DNA from: Paulinella micropora
Lineage: Eukaryota; Cercozoa; Imbricatea; Euglyphida
NCBI GenBank assembly: GCA_009731375.1
Contig: BJOX01000216.1
Location: 133,022 to 197,021 of the forward strand
Length of the DNA: 64,000 bases
Direction of reading: 5' to 3'
Shown here: positions 34,421-47,543 of the stretch, piece after piece
Numbering within the stretch: the stretch's first letter is position 1
How the letters are laid out: each line of letters begins with the position of its first letter
Program-made: the position numbers and the translations under genes
The notes under the pieces: model-generated
The model's input: only the letters and a program-made list of their open reading frames with translations
The model's database searches: none
Told to the model about the DNA's origin: nothing

Positions 34421-35729
34421 TTACCCTGATTTCGTTTCTTGTTGCACCCCTACAAAGCAGACCTATTGAAATAACAAACAGCAATAGCAGCAACATACCT
34501 TACAATCTGCTTCTCCATGAAGACGACAGGCCATGCATTGATCACAGATCTATCAGTATATCAGGCATATAAAATTACTCAAGGTCGTGGCTCTGTGCAC
34601 CTCAGCCGTCTTGCGATTGCGCGTGCTGCAGCTCGAACAGGCCCAGTCTTCCATTATCGTGTCTGCTTCTGTCAGAAGACTCTCTTCAAAATCTCCTTTC
34701 TCCACCTGTAAGAAGTTCATGTTGGGATTGAATTCAATTTTTTTTCAAATGTTACCATATTCTGGATTTCACAGCGGAATTTTGTGATGAGAGCAGCAAG
34801 GTCCTGAACTTTCCTACGGTTGTCTGGTTCAAGCAGAGATGTGGGTTTGCAACTGTCGCTCCCGCGAAGAAAATGCTTTTCCAGAAGATCCTGAAGCTCT
34901 TCCGTCTTGCCACTGAGCATTTGTTGCTGGTACTCAAACAAATGCTTCTGAAGGCCGTTCTTCATGTAGTAGGACATAACGTAAACCCACTGCAGTGTGC
35001 GACGAGATTCAACAAGCCGCTCCGTTGCTTCCAGCAGAAAAGCGTATTGGTTGATGTCCTTTTCATGTAGCTTACGTTCGATAGTGCCACCAAGATTTTG
35101 AGTCAAGGCTATGGAGAGCTTGTGGTCTTTGTAGTACTTATAATAGTGCATATATCTAGAGAGAACAAAAGAATTTGTCGTTAAAAGCTTACTTCCAGCA
35201 AAACTTACTTTTGCAGAAGCTGCGTATTGGAGATTTGAACCTTTTCCTCCTCACTCCGCTTACCCTTTTCAACCTCCGAGTTGTAAGTATTGCAAACGTA
35301 GTATCCACCTGTGCTGTTGCCATGTTCCTTCCATGGTCCTACACAAGAGGAGAGTATGGTCCTGCCGGCAAGTCCTGCACAAGACCTTTACAAAGCCAAC
35401 AGAAGTGGTGGTTGCACTTCACGCATGTCATGTGGTTGCAGGCGCGATTCTTTTCGATGCGTACATTACAACTGGGGCACTCCTTAGTACGCGCCATCAA
35501 CCAGACAGTGGTAGCATCATCACTTTGCTCCTTGTGCAGCCATTTGCGAACCAGATCGCAAGGCGCAGGTGAGTGTGCCTCTTGCAAGCAACTGAAACAG
35601 AAGCGATGTTGGCACTTGCATTCGAAGTCTTGAGTTCCTCCCTACAAGAAATGTGATAGTGAACATTAGAAGCCTGGCAGACGTAAATAAATGAATAAAT
35701 AGATAAATAAACAAATAAAAATAAATAAG

Positions 35730-35768
<39 letters not shown>

Positions 35769-35779
35769 AATAAATAAAA

Positions 35780-35810
<31 letters not shown>

Positions 35811-35907
35811 GTAAACGAATACATAAATGAATAAATAAACAAATGATGATTGAGGTAACGAAGTCATTATTACGAACACATTGTGATGACTGTGACGATC
35901 ATTATGA

Positions 35908-35968
<61 letters not shown>

Positions 35969-36098
35969 ACCACTATTACTACGGTAAAGAGTACAGTTTT
36001 TCGGGTGTCAGGTGCACCTAGTTTTTCCCAGTATTTCAATATCGTTTGGCCGGATTTGACCTAATGCCATTTTAACCGTGGTCTGTGGCCGCTGACTA

Positions 36099-36131
<33 letters not shown>

Positions 36132-36996
36132 AGTAGCTACTACTACTACTACTACTACTACTATACGACGACGTACTACGTCTACTACGTACTACTACGT
36201 ACTACGTACTACGTCTACACGTACTACGTCGTACTACGTCATACTACATCATACTACGCCGTACTATGTCGTACTACTACGTACTACGTCGTACTAATAC
36301 GTACTATTACTACAACTACTACTACTACTGCTACTACTACTACTACTACGACGACTACTACTACTGCTGCTGCTGCATTAAAAAAAGGTAAACAAATCAA
36401 TAAATAAGCAAGCAAATCACTTTTGGGGAGGGTCCAGTGAAACCGAAGGGAATGAGATGGCCCTGGTACACTTTGGGTTGGGGCACCACTTGATGTGCTG
36501 CTGTCCCTCCACAAATGAATCTAGTAGCCAGCTCTGGAATTTCTTCAGGAGCTCGGGATCTGTAACATATTTCTCAAACATTTCCTTTGGAACCATTTCT
36601 TTGCAGGCGCAACCAAACTTGTGAGGATGATTCTCTGTACACCTGTAAATGCATCGGTAGTTATCAAAAACAGAAAGTAGCGACATCAAGAGACCTCATT
36701 CCCATGCACGTACTGTTGATGCACTTGGAACCTGACCGAATTTGAGACTCCAGAAAGCCAGTCCAGCAGTCGACGCAGAACCAGTGTCCACAGGGGAGTG
36801 CAGAAGCCTTTTCAACAACATGAGGTATTTTACAGCAGGAAAGTAAAAACTAACCTTGGCTATCGGAACTCTTTCACAGTATGCACTGAGACATTGAACT
36901 GTCTTTGGGGTAGGCTTCTTGCGCTTGCTTCCAACGGAGGGTTCGGAGGTATCATCTACTATCATACAAAGCAAACCTATCAGCGAAAACCGCTCG

Positions 36997-37027
<31 letters not shown>

Positions 37028-37768
37028 NNNNNNNNNNGGGGGAAGGGGAGGAGACCACTGGTAGTAAGCCCCTTTTCTCGACGAACTTTTGCCATGTCCA
37101 TGAACCAGTCTTCTTCTAACTTTTTTGCCTTCCACCTGTAGCAACTGCACGTGTGAACAGAACCTTTCCACAAGAATTACCCATATGCTTTGAGCAGACA
37201 GTGCGCCTCTGTCTTCGACACGAATAGAATCTCTGACGTCTTGGTGACCTGATGCGAAATATTATCAAAGTGCAAGTGCTGGAGTGTTTGGGTTCAATTT
37301 CGACTCACCAGGGCGTCCAGCTGCTCCCCAATCCTGCTAGCCTCCAGAATCTCAAAAGCTGGTTTGCTCTTAGAGCTCACTAAAGGCTTTGTCTGAGCAT
37401 ATGAAATATCAGCAAGAATTTGTCAATGATATCATACCTCAGATGAAGATGAGGCAATAGCCTTGCTTGTCTTCATTTCTGCATCATTGTCCCAATCGTT
37501 TCCCTGCTCGTCGTCACTCCATCCATCCCCTGCACACACGTGCCAAGTTTTTTTCACTTGGCTCCTAACGAATGATACGACGTTCGTGACTCTCATGACC
37601 ACTTTGAGAGCTATTATACCTCTCAGCGTAAATACAAACTGTCCAACTTTTTCTAGTTTTTGTGTTCTGTGTGTTTTTGTGTTTGCTTGTCGATTGTGTC
37701 TGTTGATAAGATGAACAAGCACCTTCGAATTGAGTGTCACCCCAATCCTCATCGCCACCGTCCTCCAT
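34421..37768 (-). CDS. Ariadne-type RBR E3 ubiquitin ligase
   Basis: RING-between-RING ligase that takes ubiquitin from E2 onto its own RING2 cysteine before substrate transfer. Minus-strand exons by GT-AG and phase: 37768-37723, 37529-37438, 37392-37309, 37248-37181, 37135 to the gap, ~36955-36854, ~36807-36713, ~36643-36444, 35641-35209, 35155-34756, 34705-34601, 34549-34499, ~34460-34421. Order: acidic start MEDGGDEDWGDTQFE, UBA-like helices, RING1 (ALPCGHWFCVDCW), GCACKEMVP and KWCPNPKC entering the IBR, IBR (FECKCQHRFCFSC), RING2 CPSCNVRIEKNRACNHMTC with the expected catalytic Cys in ACNHM, helical Ariadne domain, then a C-terminal W-x-C-x2-C-x3-N-x6-C-x2-C RanBP2-type finger, as seen in plant ARI proteins. 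RING1 starts C-x4-C instead of C-x2-C. Introns range from ~47 bp to ~800 bp; one holds TAC and TAAA arrays. A 10-N gap lies in an intron or exon edge. Confidence 0.9.
35680..36400. repeat. Intronic (TAAA)n and (TAC)n arrays
   Basis: The ~800-bp intron between the IBR exons of the Ariadne gene contains TAAA repeats (35680-35840), TAC/ACT repeats (35910-35955 and 36090-36375) with an ACGTACTAC-type irregular core, and the short dispersed repeat 36010-36093. Confidence 0.9.
36010..36093 (+). repeat. ~85-bp dispersed repeat, copy 2
   Basis: Related to 33315-33414; lies within TAC arrays in an intron of the Ariadne gene. Confidence 0.6.
37028..37037. other. Assembly gap (10 N) in poly-G
   Basis: Flanked by about 27 G on the left and more G on the right. 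A sequencing failure at a homopolymer is likely. Confidence 0.95.
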
Positions 37769-38219
37769 TCCTTTTCCTTTGAGCTTAGAAGAAGTCAATT
37801 TGTCTCCAACCCACAAATCGAAGAAGGCTTTCAAAGGAAGAGGGGAAAAACGCACGTTTTTTTTGGTCATTTTCACGTCTGGCAAAATCCTCCTTTGCCT
37901 TCGCAAAAGTCTGCAAAATGTCAATTTTGTTTTCTCAAAAAATCTCCCATTCAAATTTTCGAGAGGTATAGAAAAAGGCAGGGAACGCAGAGAAGGTAAT
38001 TACTTGTGAAACGAAATACGACTGTATAATACACGCAGAAAGCCCTCATGTAAGGATGACTCCATAAAAATAATCCTGTCCCTTTTATTTTACTGTGGAC
38101 TCAGGGCACCTCATCTCTCTTTTTCCCTCTGTTCTCTTCGTAATAAAGGTTTTCGTTTTTCTCCAAAAGCGTTATGGCTACACTTCTAAAACTCGGACTT
38201 GTGAGTTGGACTATGGTCA

Positions 38220-38228
38220 TGGTGGTGG

Positions 38229-38299
<71 letters not shown>

Positions 38300-38312
38300 A
38301 TTGTTGTTGTTG
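38220..38312. repeat. (TTG)n microsatellite
   Basis: About 90 bp of TTG trinucleotide; reads (CAA)n on the minus strand. Confidence 0.95.
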
Positions 38313-38599
38313 TAAAATTCAATGATAATAATACAACGGTTGCAGAGCAATCTAATTAATATTAATCAATATTAACTAAACCAGTGGCAAGTTGGTGTGT
38401 GGCTTTCGACTCGTATGTGTATACCCCCATATATACGCCACCACTTCTCCATGCCTTCCCGACCCAGTTAGCATGCTAGGGGGTGCTCCCTCTCTCGCCG
38501 TCTTCCGTTGGCCAGATGATTGGGCTTTTTCTCCCTTTCTCCCCTGACTCTCTTGCACGGGTTCTTAGTCCTAGGTCCACGAGTCGGGCCATGGCCATT

Positions 38600-39025
38600 G
38601 CAGGTTACCTTGTGGCCATGGGGCGGGCGTCCACCACTTGTGCGTACGCTAAGGCTATGTTACCTTGTGTCGCTTTCTCTGGCTTGAAGGTTTTCTTTAC
38701 AGTTCTCTCCTTCGGCCTCCAGCGGATGTGACTATTTGCTGGTGTTTGCCTACCCCATACTATGTTCTTAGTATCGCGCGTGAGCATCTCACTTTTTGCT
38801 CGGACACTGCTCTCATGGTCTTGGCGAGTCTCTACTCCTCGTTCCTCTCCCTTCTCTGTCTTCCTCTTCTCCCTCTTGGTAGGCTAGTTCTCCTCGCTCT
38901 TGTCTGCCTCTCACTACCTTTCCTCCTCTCCCTCCCCTGTTGTTGACCACTATAGTGCACGTCCTCTGGCTCTCTTTTCCTCTATCTTTATTTTTTGTTT
39001 TTGAGCCTCTGGATCATATAGTGCA
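38600..39025 (-). repeat. Dispersed repeat R, minus-strand copy
   Basis: Its reverse complement resembles 40196-40540: shared blocks include GCACTATA near one end, ACTCGCCA, AGCAAxxAGT and CGCTGGAGGCCGAA. Function unknown; it lies immediately 3-prime of a LINE relic. Confidence 0.5.
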
Positions 39026-39059
39026 GTGAGCAAGCTCTGGCGTCTCGAATCGGCACGAG

Positions 39060-40055
39060 ATGACTAGATTATTTTCTGTAAGGGAGAGGCAGTCCCACAA
39101 AAGAGGAGGGGCGAGTGGCTGTGACAAAGGGTCACAGATAGCACAAAAAGGGCGAGGAAAGGAAAAGAGAGAGAGAGAGAGAGAGAGAGGAAAAAGAAAG
39201 GAGAGAACTAGAGAGCAAGTACTGGGCACGATTAGTACAACACCGTAGGTTCGAAGGTGTCCCACATTTCCTGCCGCGCATGGTCAAGAACTTGTGCATT
39301 CGATTGCGCAACGAGAACGGAAGAGGCTGCCCGAAAAAATTCTGTGAGCCCTCTACCAGACTCCGGGAAGCTGCCATCAAGCTTCTGATGGGCCCGGGTG
39401 CGTGAGGGAAGGACAGAGGCGCCTCTGGAGAGAGTATCTCTGTAAATCTTCACTCGACGTAGGAACTTAAGCGCAGATCGTCCTAGCGCTCCTGATGGCT
39501 CAAGGACGAAGGGGACAAAGGACACGTTAAGTTGAGTTGCCAATTCACCGTACCGCCTCCTTTTGATGTTTTCCCTCGCATTTGCTGCTGCAAGGGGAAC
39601 AATGCCAGCAGTACGAACCACTGACTCCGCCATGGGCGTGGCGAAAGACACATCGATAAGCGCGTTCGGGGGGCAGTTCTGTTCGGGAAGCCACCACACA
39701 CGGAGATCTGGGTGTTCGTTCGAGCGAAGAGTGAGATTGCGTGGTTCAATTTCGACTTGTGCACCACAGCGACGAAGGAACCGAGCTAGGAATTGTACGT
39801 ACGCATCGTGACGCCTGATTAAAGCACCAGCCGCTGCATGGCATGTCCGTGCAATGTAGTGGTGAACGAAAGTTTCCCTAGTGAGGACAGTGTTGCACGT
39901 GTGGCACGGGATGCCATGCTCCGGGATGTTGGGGCACGCAATACCTGGGATACGCGTTAGGACTGCTGCTCTGAATTCAGCATCAGAGAGGCTAAACTCA
40001 GGGATGGTCGGTAGGGCCGAGTAGGGAAGGGCACGAGCACCCAGTTGGCATGCAC
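39060..40055 (-). pseudogene. 3-prime end of a LINE (non-LTR retrotransposon), copy 1
   Basis: The minus-strand frame from about 40040 to 39232 shows the C-terminal region that follows RT in some non-LTR elements: a C-x2-C...H...C cluster (CHTCNT, then HHYIARTC), an RRHDAYVQFL helix, an EHPDLRVWW strand, and IDVSFATP followed by REN.KRRRYGEL and FVPFVLEPSGALG. The upstream RT is missing: a 5-prime truncated insertion, ending by the (TTG)n at 40.06-40.19 kb. Expected role of this region is nucleic-acid binding and cleavage during retrotransposition; inferred from family resemblance. Confidence 0.6.
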
Positions 40056-40064
40056 AGAGGAGGG

Positions 40065-40195
40065 CTGTTGTTGTTGTTGTTGTTTTAGTTGTTTTAGTTG
40101 TTTGTTGTTGTTGTTGTTGTTGTTGTTGTTTGTTGTTGCTGTTGCTGTTGCTGTTGTTGCTGTTGTTGTTTTTGTTGTTGTTGTTGTTGTTGACT
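40065..40195. repeat. (TTG)n microsatellite between LINE fragments
   Basis: TTG/GCTGTT trinucleotide array separating LINE copy 1 from repeat R. Confidence 0.95.
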
Positions 40196-40540
40196 ATAGG
40201 ACTCTAGAGCTCAAAGACAAGAAATAAAAAGAGAGTAAAAAGGAGCAGAAGAGCATGCACTATAGTACAACAACAACATAAGAGGAAGAAGAGGAAAGAC
40301 TATGAAGAGCCCAGACAAGCCTGGAGAGAAGGGCAAGTCCACAGAAAAGGGAGAGAAGGAAAAGAGAGGGGAGATGAAGGGGGAGGACAAACTCGCCATG
40401 GCCAATGGGAAAACAGTCTGAGCAACAAGTTAGAAGCTTGCGTGTGAAACGATTAAGTCGAATGGAGCAAGCACCAGCCATTAGTCACAAGCGCTGGAGG
40501 CCGAAAGAGAGAGCTGTCTAGAATCCTTCAAGGTCAGAAA
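40196..40540 (+). repeat. Dispersed repeat R, plus-strand copy
   Basis: Inverted partner of 38600-39025 (diverged). Confidence 0.5.
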
Positions 40541-40779
40541 TGGCAAGGAGTTACATCCTAGCATTCAATCAGAGCCCCATGGCCACCAAGATAGCCTGCA
40601 AGTGGATCATGGGCCCACCTTCTGAACCTAGGGCTGTGACACCAAGGCCAAGAGAAACAGGAAAAGGAGAGGGATTGGGCTGCCCTATCCGCTGACTCAA
40701 GAGAAGGGTAGGCTGCGAAAGAAGGATCACTCCCTAGCACACTAGCTGGGCCTAAGTAGACGTCCAGTTGCGGGGTGAG

Positions 40780-41085
40780 ATTGTCCGCAGGAGAGAAGGG
40801 GCGAGAGGCTGTGACAGTGGAGTCACATGCAGCAGATGAGGAGAAGGAAAGAGAGAGAGAGAGAGAGAGAGGGAGAGATTTAGTCCATCGGTTCAAATGT
40901 GTCCCACATTTCCTGACGCGCGCGGTCGAGAATCCTTGCATTCCCTTGAACAGTGACAACGGCAGACGTTCCGGAAATACTGCGTGAGCCCTCTGCCAGA
41001 TTCGGGAAGTGTTCCATCCATCTGCTGGTGGGCTCGAGTGCGGGAGGGGTAGCAGCACCGCTGGAGAGTGTGTCCCTATAAACTT
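40780..41085 (-). pseudogene. 3-prime end of a LINE, copy 2
   Basis: On the minus strand it resembles the last part of copy 1 (39060-39445): shared pieces include AGGAAATGTGGGACAC followed by an (AG/CT)n run and CCACTCGCCCC/CCTCTCGCCCC. It is more truncated at its 5-prime end and starts beside a (TTG)n run. Confidence 0.55.
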
Positions 41086-41437
41086 GTTGTTGTTGTTGTT
41101 GTTGTTTTTGTTGTTGTTAATAATAACAATAATAATAAATTTAAACAAACTGATTAATGCTAGATGGTGTGTGGCTACGGCCTTCACTCGCCACTTTCAT
41201 CCCCGGCCGACGGGACGCCAGAGCCTGCTAAAACTATATATTTCTAATGCTCGGAAATCGAAACAAAAAATAAAGAGGAAGGTGGTTGTTGTTGTTCAAT
41301 TTAATAATCATGATAATAATTAAGCAAGTTGTTGTTGTTGTTGTTGTTGTTGCTGTTGTCTGTTCTTGTTCTTGTTCTTCTTCTTGTTCTTCTTCTTGTT
41401 GTTCTTGTTGTTCTTGTTGTTCTTGTCGTTGTTGTCG

Positions 41438-41469
<32 letters not shown>

Positions 41470-41713
41470 GGTGGTGGTATTCACTTTTGTTGTTGGTTGT
41501 TGGATGTTGTTTGTTTTTGTTATTGTTGTGTTGTTGTTGTTGTTGATGATGATGATGATGATGGTGATGATGTTCTTTTTGTCTTTGTCTTTGTCGTTGT
41601 CGTTGTCGCTGTCGTCCGTTCTGTTCTTTGTTGTTGTTCTTTTGTTTGTTGTTGTTGTTGTTGTTGTTGTTATCTTGTTTCTTGATCTTGTTTCTTGTTC
41701 TTAATCTTGGTTA

Positions 41714-41749
<36 letters not shown>

Positions 41750-41866
41750 CAGTAGCAGTAGTAGCAGCAGCAGTAGTAGTAGTAGTAGTAGTAGTAGTAG
41801 CAGTAGTAGTAACAGCAGCAGCAGTAGCAGTAGCAGCAGCAGCTGTAGTAGTAATAGTATTAGTAT

Positions 41867-41917
<51 letters not shown>

Positions 41918-41996
41918 CATCAGTAGTAGTATTAGTAGTAGTAGTAGTAGCAGTGGTTGTGGTGGTGGTAGCAGTGGTTGTGGTGGTGGTAGCAGT

Positions 41997-42049
<53 letters not shown>

Positions 42050-42070
42050 TGTAGTAGTAGTAGTAATAGG
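41080..42070. repeat. (TTG)n, (TTC)n, (GTG)n and (TAG)n arrays
   Basis: Trinucleotide microsatellites in series: TTG (41080-41115), TTG/TTC (41330-41450), TGG (41450-41480), GAT (41540-41570), TTG (41630-41670), TAG/CAG (41710-42070). The Leu, Val, Ser and Thr homopolymer frames are artefacts. Confidence 0.93.
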
Positions 42071-42124
42071 TGTCATGGTCGTTTAGTAAGCAGTTAGTAC
42101 TGCCATGGTGCATCAAATGCGCTC

Positions 42125-43982
42125 ATGCTGGCGGTGTCGCAGGGCATGGCCAACCGCGGTATGATTGGGCCCAGTCTGCCGCGCATGGGCTATGGTGGCG
42201 GCCACCCCGCATTCCATGGCCGCCCTTCCTCCAGCTCCCAGTCCTATCACCACCACAACCACAGCCGACCCTACTCCTCTCCCTCTTCCTCCCACCGTTC
42301 CTCATATTTTCCCTCTTCCTCCTCCTCTTATTCTTCCTTTCCTCCCTCCTCTTCAACCTCGTCTCTGCATCATGCTTCCAGACCAATGTCTCCGGTCAAG
42401 CCAAAGGCAACTCCCAAAGCACACACATGACAAAGGCTCGCAACATCGGGAAGAGCAAAGTCCAGGGAACTGGATGAAGGATTTTGTATGCATTCATGTC
42501 GTGCGCAATATTTCCATATATTTCAATGCGTGGGTGGATGAATTTACGGATACCGAAAATGTTTAGAAATTCGTGCCTTGTTTTACGGAGACCAAAAATG
42601 TGAAGAATTTACTGTCTTGTCAAAATGCAAGTAGTTGCTTTGACAGATTGCCGCAACGATTCATTTTCAAAGCCTGCTGCCTCCGTAGGTGGCCCAGAAG
42701 GAAGAACCGCCTGCTGTCGACGACGAAGACTTCATTGCACCCAAGAAGGATATGTTTTCCATGAAGGAATTGCTTGCTCTTGGAATGGAAAGGCAGACCA
42801 TTGGCGCAGGTTTGCATCGCATAACCTTGTGATTGGCAGTAGTTTCCACGTCATCGTTTGGATTGTTTGGATGGTGAATGTAGGATTGGCTAACCTCGGA
42901 AACACCTGTTTTCTCAATGCAACACTGCAGGCTCTGTGCTACACTACTCCTTTACACGGTAATCTTGCCTTCCTCATTGACACCAAGACACATCACCTGT
43001 TGATTTTTTTCTTTTCTCTGCATCCTTATGCTTGCATGGTTCATCGTGCTATCATTACGTGCATGTCTGCAGCGTATCTGAAGCGGCGAGGACATTCTAG
43101 AACATGCAACAAAGGTAACTTGCCCCCTGATCGCCTTTCCAAAACTGGTGGTCTGAACTTATTTTGGGCAGGACGTTGCCTTCTGTGTGCCATAGAAGAC
43201 GTTTTGCTCCGCATGATCCAATCGCGGTCGGCTCACAATATGTGATGGTGTCTTGCTTGCAGCTTCTCTGTTGGCGCCCATGCCTGCGTCATTTTCATTG
43301 ATGGCGCTTATATGTATACATTTTTAATCATGATGATCATCATCATCGCTCTTTTTATCTTTTCTTTTAATGTTATTTTTACTTGTATGTTTTATTTGTT
43401 TATGTGGTAGCGATTTGGTCCATCCGAACAAGATCGTGCAGCTCCTGCCTGTGCTCAGCAGAAAATTCGTTGCGGGGCGGCAAGAGGTACCGGCTTTCTC
43501 TCTTCCAAGAACAATTCCACGACAGGCTATTGCTATTATTTTCCGTCACCGCTGTTATGGGAGTACGTTTCATGTTGGGTTTGGAAGGACGCTCATGAGT
43601 TTTGGCAGTTCGCTATGGAGGAATTACATAAGAATCTCCTCGTGGTCCGTTCCCCTCCCCCCCCCCTCCCCCCCCCCAAACTTCTTTCCCAAATTTCATA
43701 CGAAAATATTCTTATTCCGTTTGTGCATGTGTGTAGCCATATCCAGGTCTCAAGGATGAACGCATAAAGGAGACTACGGTTTTGCATCGGATCTTTGGTG
43801 GTTACTTGCGCAGTCAGGTGGGAATGACGTGTGAGGATTGTGCTTGGTCAGCGCCTTTCCCATATAGGTAACTTGCCCAAAGTGCGGTCATAAGTCGAAT
43901 ACGTACGAGTCGTTCCTGGACCTCAGCCTGGTTTCCACCCGCCTTCTTCTCAAGCCTCTCTCTCTCTCTCTCCCTCTCTCTT

Positions 43983-44015
<33 letters not shown>

Positions 44016-44718
44016 CGCTGAATATCGATATTTCTATCTCAATCTCAACTACTCTCGTTTCCTACCGTCTATCTTTTCATTTTATCTCTGTTTACATAGG
44101 AGTTGGACAAAGGCGACAGTGTTCAGAAGAGTTTAAAACACTTTACGAGCGCAGAGACTTTAGACAACGAAAACAGCGTACGCACATCATAGCTGCCTCA
44201 TTCATGAGCAATCTGTAGCCTCCTGCCCCCATCCCCCACCCCCCACTCCTCCAATCATTAGTTGCCGTGGTACTTTGTGTGGCTGTGATGTTTGGAAACC
44301 CCTTAGTACCGTTGCTCCGGTTGTAAGAACAAAGTGTGCGCTACAAAGGAACTCAAGATCTTTTTCCCGCCCCGATGCCTTGTTCTCCGTAAACCCCACC
44401 CTCCAACATCCTTGTATACTGGATAAGATGAGCTTAGTAAGGGCTGTGCAATCAGAAATACTACAGGCTACTTGAGACATACACAGCAGAACAGCGCTTC
44501 TTGCTGTTGTCGTTGTTTTCGACTTCTCTTGCTTGCGTTTGTTCCTGCATTTGTTAGCAGTTGTGAGGAGGCCTGACTTCCTCTTCTTCTTCTTCTTTCT
44601 TCTTCTTTCTTCTTCCTTCTTCTTCTTTCTTCTTCCTCTTTCTTCTTCTTCTTTCTTCTTCTTCTTCTTCTTCTTCTTCTTCTTCTTTCTTCTTCTTCTT
44701 CTTCTTCTTCTTTCTTCT

Positions 44719-44750
<32 letters not shown>

Positions 44751-45776
44751 TTCTTCTTCTTCTTCTTTCTTCTCCTTTTTCATCTTTTTTTTCGTAATTG
44801 TTGCGAGCTGTTGTCTTGGCTTTTTTGCTCTCACTACTGGTCCCCCTGACTTATGTTGTACATGCGCTGTGAAGATTTGAAAAGGTTCCGCTACCCGATG
44901 GGCCTCAGTGGCGGCATGATGATGAATGGCGGGTCTGTCCGTCCTCCTTTCCACCTTCATTTGCGTTTTCGCTTGGCTTTGCGTTGTTCTGCGCTTGCTT
45001 GCACTGTGTTGTTTGAGGTAATGAGAATGTTTGCGCGCAGGTACTTTGGCGGTGGTGCACAGAAAGTGTCCAGACATGTCCAGTACGTCTCTCAACCCAA
45101 ACATCAAGCTAAATTACAGATACGCGATGATAGTATATGGGTTGGAGAAGATGAGTGATTGATATAAATTACAGATATAGGGAGATATTGAACCAGAGAT
45201 AAGAGACAGGAATAGTGGGTAAGGATAGCAAGGTGTGGAAGGGGTATAGAGAGATAAAGGCAGACATACAAAGATATAGATAGATAGATTGAGAGATAGA
45301 TAGATAGACATGAGATAGATAGATAGATAGATAGATATAGATAGATAGATAGATAGATGAGATATCGACTAATGTCAGAAAAAAGGAGCTTCTGATTTCG
45401 TCAACCAAGGAAGTCTGTAAAGTATTGACCCGATGCCCAGCTAAGCCGTGATGTTTGCACGGAAGGGACTGATACAGGCAATACCAAAGCTCCCTAGTAC
45501 CAGGCGGGGCCAGGGCTCGTTCCATAAGCGCCCCTTGCAGAACGAGCTCCCACCTCCATTACAGAGGGCCCAGTAAGCAGATGGAGTTTCGAGACTGTTC
45601 GACAGTCTAGTATAAACCGACAGAGCACTGTGGGTTTTATTCCGGGCTCAACAAGCGAGAAAGGGCACCCTGAGGGAACAGGATTGTGCTTCCCGTCGCT
45701 ATTTCGGCATGTGACTCATAGGCGTATGGCTAGGCACACATAAGGCACCCCACCACGGGCCCAGCACACCCACACC

Positions 45777-45855
<79 letters not shown>

Positions 45856-45949
45856 GTAGATAGATGGATGGGATGAGATGGGGTGGGTAGGGTGGGGTGG
45901 GATAGATTGATTAATTGATTGATTCATTGATTCATTGATTGATTGATTC

Positions 45950-46004
<55 letters not shown>

Positions 46005-46054
46005 GGATCGATGGATGGATCGATAGATAGATGGATAGATGGATAGATAGATAT

Positions 46055-46119
<65 letters not shown>

Positions 46120-46174
46120 GATAGATCGATCGATCGATCGATCGATCGACAGACAGACAGACAGATAGACAGAC

Positions 46175-46224
<50 letters not shown>

Positions 46225-46378
46225 GTAGGTATGTGTTGACATTTGCTACACTTGTTTAGGTATGAGACGAGAATGGATTTGGCACACTTCACTCCTCCGC
46301 GTGTCAGCCATGCCATGGTAAGGGCAAGCAGCCTTAGAATGACTGCAGAACAGGGATTTGTTTGTAAACATGGGCGTT

Positions 46379-46413
<35 letters not shown>

Positions 46414-47008
46414 TATAGACACCGTGATAGCCCAGTGGTCAAGTTCTACCATGTGAGCCCTGTCGCCAGTTCGATTCCCGTCGGTGCCACCAGTATTTTC
46501 ATTGAACATACCGGTCCGTCTGGAAGTGTTGGAACTGCCCGTGCGGGGGTGTCATGAGAGCCTATCGTCAATTCTTCGTACTCCCCTCACGGGTGAGACG
46601 ATGGAGGCGCATGTGCAGATTTGCATCAGCCATTGACAGAGAAGCACTATTATTATTATTATTATTATTATTATTATNNNNNNNNNNNNNNNNNNNNNNN
46701 NNNAATGGAGGCACATGTCCAGGATCTGGATCTGATGCTATAGTCTGAGGAAGCCTATTATTATTATTATTATTTGGACACCGTGATAGCCCAGTGGTCA
46801 AGTCCTACCACCTGGGCCCTGTCGCCAGTTCGATTCCCGTCGGTGCCACCAGTATTTTCATTGAACATACCGGTCTGTCTGGAAGTGTTGGAACTGCCCT
46901 TGCGGGGGTGTCATTAGAGCTTATCGTCAATTCTTCGTACTCCCCTCACGGGTGAGACGATGGAGGCGCATGTGCAGAAATGCATCAGCCATTGACAGAG
47001 AAGCACTA

Positions 47009-47061
<53 letters not shown>

Positions 47062-47304
47062 GCGGCACCGCAATAGCCCAGTGGTCAAGTTCAATACCAT
47101 CTGGGACCTGTCGCCAGTTCGATTCCCGTCGGTGCCAGTATTTTCAAAGTGTGTTTTCTTTGATGGTATTGGTCTGTCTGGAAGGCTTGGAACTGCCCTG
47201 CGGGGATGTCAGTAGAGCTATCGGTCAAATCTTCGTGCTCCCCTTGCGGGTGAGACGATGGAGGCACATGTGCAGATTTGAATTCGATATTGACAGAGAA
47301 GCAC

Positions 47305-47370
<66 letters not shown>

Positions 47371-47465
47371 GGAGGCACATGTCCAGGATCTGGATCTGAT
47401 GCTATAGTCTGAGGAANNNNNNNNNNGTCCAGGATCTGGATCTGATGCTAAAGTCTGAGGAAGCC

Positions 47466-47543
<78 letters not shown>

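Noticed and set aside
41628-42116. Ser/Tyr/Thr/Val homopolymer ORFs on both strands
   Set aside because: (TAG)n microsatellite gives open frames in most phases; no other signal.
44202-45107. 301-codon minus-strand Glu/Lys-rich ORF
   Set aside because: Antisense of introns and exons of the ubiquitin protease, driven by the (TTC)n array.
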